Assembly: GCF_017742245.1 (NCBI RefSeq)
Contig: NZ_JAGHKO010000004.1
Location: 124,001 to 188,000, forward strand
Length of the DNA stretch: 64,000 nucleotides
Direction: 5' to 3'
DNA from: Niastella soli
GTDB lineage: Bacteria > Bacteroidota > Bacteroidia > Chitinophagales > Chitinophagaceae
Position numbers and translations under genes: made by a program
Shown here: in pieces, positions 60,956-64,000 of the stretch
Layout of the letters: the number at the start of each line of letters is the position of its first letter
Numbering within the stretch: the first letter of the stretch is position 1
The notes under the pieces: model-generated
Databases searched by the model: none
The model's input: only the letters and a program-made list of their open reading frames with translations
Told to the model about the DNA's origin: nothing

Positions 60956-62002
60956 ATGAAAAAAATAATCACCTTTTTATTTTCTTTAGTTATAATCATA
61001 TCTGTACAGGCACAACTGCCACGGGTTATTATTCTGGCAACAGGTGGTACAATAGCAGGTGCAGGCGCTTCTTCCGACAGGGCCGGTTATACAGCCGGAA
61101 AGATCCCTATCGATGATCTGATCGGAGCAATACCCACTGTAAAAAAGGTCGCCAGCATTACCGGCGAGCAGATCGCCTCCGTCGGCAGCCAGGATATGAC
61201 CACCGATATCTGGAAAAAACTCGCTGTTCGCGCAAATGAGATCTTTGCAAAAAATGAGGCAGATGCCATTGTAGTTACCCATGGTACCGATACCCAGGAG
61301 GAAACCGGTTATTTTCTGGACCTGGTAGTAGCCAGCGAAAGACCAGTAGTATTGACTGGCTCCATGCGACCTGCCACAGCCATCAGTGCCGATGGTCCCA
61401 AGAATCTGTATGATGCTATTACAGTAGCCATTAATCCTAACAGTAAAGGAAGAGGGGTGTTGATCAGTTTCAATGAAGGCATCTTCGATGCAAGGGAAGT
61501 CATGAAGTTAAGCACCACGAAAGTAAACGCATTCGGCTCACCCAATACAGGCCCTGTTGGCCAGGTATATGATGGCAAGGTAGAATATTACATGAGCTCC
61601 ATGCGGGAAGTAAATGTAAAAACGCCCTTTTCCGTACAGGCCGATACAAAATTCCCAAGGGTAGATATTGTATACATGTATGCCGATGCACCACCTGATA
61701 TGCTGGATATGCTGATTGCCAAAAAAGTAGACGGTATTGTGATCGCCGGGGTAGGAAACGGCAACTTCAATAAGGCATATATGGATGCGGTAAAACGCGC
61801 CGTAAGTGCAGGTATTGTTGTATGCCGGGCAAGCCGTACGCCCTCGGGAAGGGTAGTGCTGCATGATGAGATCAATGACGACGAACTGGGCACCATTGTT
61901 TCAGATGATCTCACTCCACAAAAGGCAAGGGTCTTGCTGATGCTGGGACTCATGAAAACAAAAGATAAAAAACAGTTACAGCAGTACTTCTTTAAATACT
62001 AA
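60956..62002 (+). CDS. ansB: L-asparaginase type II, secreted
   Basis: A 348-residue enzyme hydrolysing asparagine to aspartate plus ammonia. A signal peptide (MKKIITFLFSLVIIISVQAQ) precedes the active-site motif ILATGGTIAGAG (Thr in TGGTI) and the second motif VVTHGTDTQEETGYFL (Thr-Asp). Type II, periplasmic, by similarity. It follows the aspartase by 50 bases and ends at a terminator, so it is probably the second gene of the operon. Confidence 0.95.
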   Translation: MKKIITFLFSLVIIISVQAQLPRVIILATGGTIAGAGASSDRAGYTAGKIPIDDLIGAIPTVKKVASITGEQIASVGSQDMTTDIWKKLAVRANEIFAKNEADAIVVTHGTDTQEETGYFLDLVVASERPVVLTGSMRPATAISADGPKNLYDAITVAINPNSKGRGVLISFNEGIFDAREVMKLSTTKVNAFGSPNTGPVGQVYDGKVEYYMSSMREVNVKTPFSVQADTKFPRVDIVYMYADAPPDMLDMLIAKKVDGIVIAGVGNGNFNKAYMDAVKRAVSAGIVVCRASRTPSGRVVLHDEINDDELGTIVSDDLTPQKARVLLMLGLMKTKDKKQLQQYFFKY

Positions 62003-62014
62003 TACCCACAGGTT

Positions 62015-62065
62015 ACTCCCTCATTGCATTAAATGAAAAATTAAGGCAATGAGGGGGTTCTTTTT
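62015..62065 (+). terminator. terminator after the asparaginase gene
   Basis: CCCTCATTGC/GCAATGAGGG 10-bp stem (62018-62027, 62046-62055), extendable by three pairs, 18-base loop, then T-run. Confidence 0.88.
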
Positions 62066-62071
62066 GCCCAC

Positions 62072-62103
62072 CCCAGGTATCAATTCGCCTACTCCGGCAG
62101 ATA
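62072..62103. repeat. 32-bp dispersed repeat, copy 2
   Basis: Same element as at 59257-59288 with three differences, lying between the asparaginase terminator and the cupin gene. Confidence 0.85.
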
Positions 62104-62153
62104 GCTATTGGTAAAGGCTACCCATTGACTGTATTTTTACAAAAATCAGAAAA

Positions 62154-62558
62154 ATGAAAAACAACATTCTTACCAACAGCATCGCAGCCGTTATACTCAA
62201 TACATTTGCATTCGGCGGTCCGGCATCAGCACAACAATCAGGTGTTAAACGTACCGACTTACAACAACACGACCTCAGCATCCCAGGACGTGAAATGGTA
62301 CAGGTGCGCGTTGACATTGCCCCAGGTGTGCTGGCAGCAAAACATAAACATCCGGGTGAGGAGATCATCTATGTATTGGAAGGCGAATTGCAATACCAGC
62401 TGGAAGGCAAGCCACCAGTTACGCTCAAGGCAGGGGAGGTATTGTTCATTCCCGCCGGCACACCTCACACCGCCAAAAATGTAGGAAAAACAAATGGCGC
62501 AGAGCTGGCCACTTATATCGTTGAAAAAGGGAAGCCACTGGTAAACATGTTAAAATAA
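62154..62558 (+). CDS. secreted cupin-domain protein
   Basis: A 134-residue protein with a signal peptide (about 1-27, ending ASAQ) and a single cupin barrel. The first motif HKHPGEEIIYVLEGELQYQLEG and second motif VLFIPAGTPHTAKN give likely metal ligands His-His-Glu-His. Function unknown; many such proteins bind small acids or metals. It stands 51 bases after the second copy of the 32-bp repeat, next to the asparaginase set, but behind a terminator. Confidence 0.87.
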   Translation: MKNNILTNSIAAVILNTFAFGGPASAQQSGVKRTDLQQHDLSIPGREMVQVRVDIAPGVLAAKHKHPGEEIIYVLEGELQYQLEGKPPVTLKAGEVLFIPAGTPHTAKNVGKTNGAELATYIVEKGKPLVNMLK

Positions 62559-62821
62559 TAAGGCTACCATAAACTTTTTGCAAATAAAAAACGTCCCGGA
62601 TTTTAATCTTTCTAACTCGCTTTTTGGGCCCGGTTTCAATCCTTACAGCTGCTGTACTAACACAAATTCAATTCATTCTCCTCAAAATTATTTTTTATGA
62701 AAAGTATACTATTAATTGTTGTGCATGCTGCTTCTAAGTGACGGCTATAGAAATGGCCATTCAAAATAAATAAAGCAATGTAAGCATTGCTGTTCTTCAT
62801 TACAGCTAAAACAAAATCATT
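62559..62821 (+). other. 263-base gap before the DUF1003 gene
   Basis: Contains a 14-codon frame starting MKSILLIVVHAAS (62697-62741), followed by an AGCAATG/CATTGCT hairpin (62774-62791). The frame looks like a signal-peptide remnant or a leader and is not listed as a gene. Confidence 0.4.
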
Positions 62822-63385
62822 ATGGATACTAAAATAATTAACCAGGTGTTATCAGACGAAGATGAATACCTGCTCAAATTGCATAAAATTGTGCAGGACA
62901 CTATTCAGGAGGAAGATCTTATCATCAATAATTTATTGCATCCGCCACAGGAAGTCATTTCACAGGGGCAAAAGCTTTCCGATAAGGTAGCACGTTTTGG
63001 AGGTAGCTGGAAGTTTATTATTTCCTTTGGGATCACTATTGCAATTTGGATCATTTTTAACGTTATAATGACAAAAAGCAAAGAGTTTGACCCCTATCCT
63101 TTTATACTTATGAACTTGCTTCTTTCGTGTATAGCGGCATTACAAGCACCCATTATTATGATGAGCCAGAACCGGCAGGAAGTAAAAGACAGAATGAGAA
63201 GTGAAAATGATTATCTCATCAATTTAAAAGCTGAAATAGGCATTCGCAGTCTGCATCAAAAGATGGACTTATTGTTGGGCGAACAAATCAAAACATTATA
63301 TGAAATGCAGGTAAAACAATTTACCATGCTTGAGGATATTAAGGCAAAATTAGACGCGAAGACAGACATTGCTTCCCCCTATTAA
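62822..63385 (+). CDS. DUF1003 family membrane protein
   Basis: A 187-residue protein. Two transmembrane helices (about 62-80 and 90-112) flank the family signature VARFGGSWKFIISFGITIAIWIIFN and DPYPFILMNLLLSCIAALQAPIIMMSQNRQ; a charged coiled-coil segment (RMRSENDYLINLKAEIGIRSLHQKMDLLLGEQ) follows. Function unknown; the family is widespread as a small integral protein. Convergent with a small membrane gene. Confidence 0.9.
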   Translation: MDTKIINQVLSDEDEYLLKLHKIVQDTIQEEDLIINNLLHPPQEVISQGQKLSDKVARFGGSWKFIISFGITIAIWIIFNVIMTKSKEFDPYPFILMNLLLSCIAALQAPIIMMSQNRQEVKDRMRSENDYLINLKAEIGIRSLHQKMDLLLGEQIKTLYEMQVKQFTMLEDIKAKLDAKTDIASPY

Positions 63386-63528
63386 TTGGCATTTTAGTCA
63401 TACTTTATCTTTTATCACCTGCCTGCAAGTGTGAATGGTATAACTTATTCATTAAATCATGTAATAGCTACCTTTGCCAGGCATCAGCGCTCCTTTGGCA
63501 TAAAAAAGTAAAAGATGATTCGCCACCA

Positions 63529-63711
63529 TTATCCTGTTTGCTTTCTATTCTTTAACATCTTTAAACCAGAAATAATCACCATTACTGCAACAGCAATCTT
63601 CAGGATACCGCTGATTTTATTTTGTTTTGGCTGGGCTTTTATTACTCTATTACCGACAATTCCTATATCTTCCATTTCCGCGGTAGAAACTGCCAATCCT
63701 TTTTCTGACAT
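63529..63711 (-). CDS. small single-helix membrane protein
   Basis: A 60-residue frame: a soluble N-terminal part (MSEKGLAVSTAEMEDIGIVG), a hydrophobic helix (GILKIAVAVMVIISGLKML) and a basic tail. It lies 56 bases downstream of an SPW-type gene on the same strand, so co-expression is possible. No family known. Confidence 0.55.
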   Translation of the reverse strand: MSEKGLAVSTAEMEDIGIVGNRVIKAQPKQNKISGILKIAVAVMVIISGLKMLKNRKQTG

Positions 63712-63767
63712 AACAATTAATTTGAATTTTCAATTTTGTTTCAAAACCAGGTATTTCCTTAATCGGT

Positions 63768-64000
63768 CTAAAGTCCGGTTGCTGTCTTGTGGGGTATATT
63801 TCTATTAACCGGTGCATGTCTTTCATCAGGTACACCTCTGGTCATTAACACAACCCCAATTTCGAGAATACCTAATAGCAGGTGCGGTTGCCAAACGTGA
63901 TTAACAAACCCGAACAACCAGGGTGAAACAGCCAGAAAAATACCACCTACCATATCAAGTGTTAAATGTGAACGCATTGAGATCATGCGAGCTACGCCTA
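63768..64000 (-). CDS. SPW-repeat membrane protein (5'-truncated by window edge)
   Basis: The frame stays open to the right edge; the first visible codons (GVARMISMRSHLTLDMVGGIFLAVSPWLFGF) read through an in-frame ATG at 63986, so the real start is probably beyond. The SPWLFGF motif and the following LLLGILEIGVVLMT helix match the second half of SPW-repeat proteins, which are small membrane proteins with two such repeats. Function unknown. Confidence 0.75.
   Translation of the reverse strand, partial: GVARMISMRSHLTLDMVGGIFLAVSPWLFGFVNHVWQPHLLLGILEIGVVLMTRGVPDERHAPVNRNIPHKTATGL

Noticed and set aside
62697-62741. 14-codon frame MKSILLIVVHAAS
   Set aside because: Too short and lacking lipobox or conservation evidence; more likely a relic of a signal peptide or chance, though followed by a hairpin.

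Overview
The window reads as a chromosomal segment of a Bacteroidota bacterium, most likely Chitinophagaceae (Niastella/Chitinophaga-like). This is inferred from SusC-type and OMP_b-brl_3 TonB-linked outer-membrane proteins, a Bacteroidota-type GlmU variant, type B L31 without zinc cysteines, Bacteroidota promoters (TTTG-N18-20-TAnnTTTG), scarce Shine-Dalgarno sequences, and intergenic DNA full of heptanucleotide arrays and word-like inverted repeats. No rRNA, tRNA, CRISPR array, intact insertion sequence or phage gene was found.

Layout. 1-6.7 kb: end of a Gcr-type membrane protein, a ureohydrolase, then on the minus strand an ABC-F ATPase, a GNAT acetyltransferase and a patatin-BamA-like protein. 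6.9-13.2 kb: a DUF3347 protein with a TonB receptor, a PhyH-type dioxygenase, and two tandem paralogous secreted proteins. 13.4-17.4 kb: the translation cluster thrS-infC-rpmI-rplT, split by repeat DNA. 17.7-24.4 kb: speA, an NTF2-like protein, a long secreted protein, Hsp20, a bacilliredoxin-like protein, lgt and a small secreted protein. 24.7-30.4 kb: two paralogous outer-membrane receptors with a 22-residue lipoprotein reading frame between them. 30.6-34.9 kb: yajQ, rpmE2, the GlmU variant with tpiA, and a hemerythrin-like protein. 35-38.7 kb: two glycosyltransferases around a flippase. 38.8-45.1 kb: acyl-CoA-binding protein, CBS protein, sialate O-acetylesterase, OsmC, a barrel protein, lipA and a phosphodiester glycosidase.

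45.3-58.1 kb is a carbohydrate block: ROK sugar kinase and FucP/GluP-type transporter (minus), then glgA, glgC, an SLC45-like sugar transporter overlapping a GH13 amylase, and a GH106-like rhamnosidase. Together they suggest outer hydrolysis of alpha-glucans and rhamnosides, uptake, phosphorylation and storage as glycogen.

58.5-62.6 kb holds a putative lipoprotein behind two CRP-like palindromes, then an aspartase, an L-asparaginase and a cupin, each with an apparent signal peptide. An export signal on an aspartase is unusual, and the set suggests deamination of asparagine to fumarate outside the cytoplasm. The window ends with a DUF1003 protein, a small membrane protein and a truncated SPW-repeat protein.

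Most unusual points: the secreted aspartase/asparaginase/cupin set with a 32-bp element repeated before two of its genes; the tiny lipoprotein frame at 27508-27576; the CRP-like pair at 58422-58474; a decayed ABC permease tail at 51152-51250 in a repeat-rich 0.9-kb gap; and the family of intergenic repeats.
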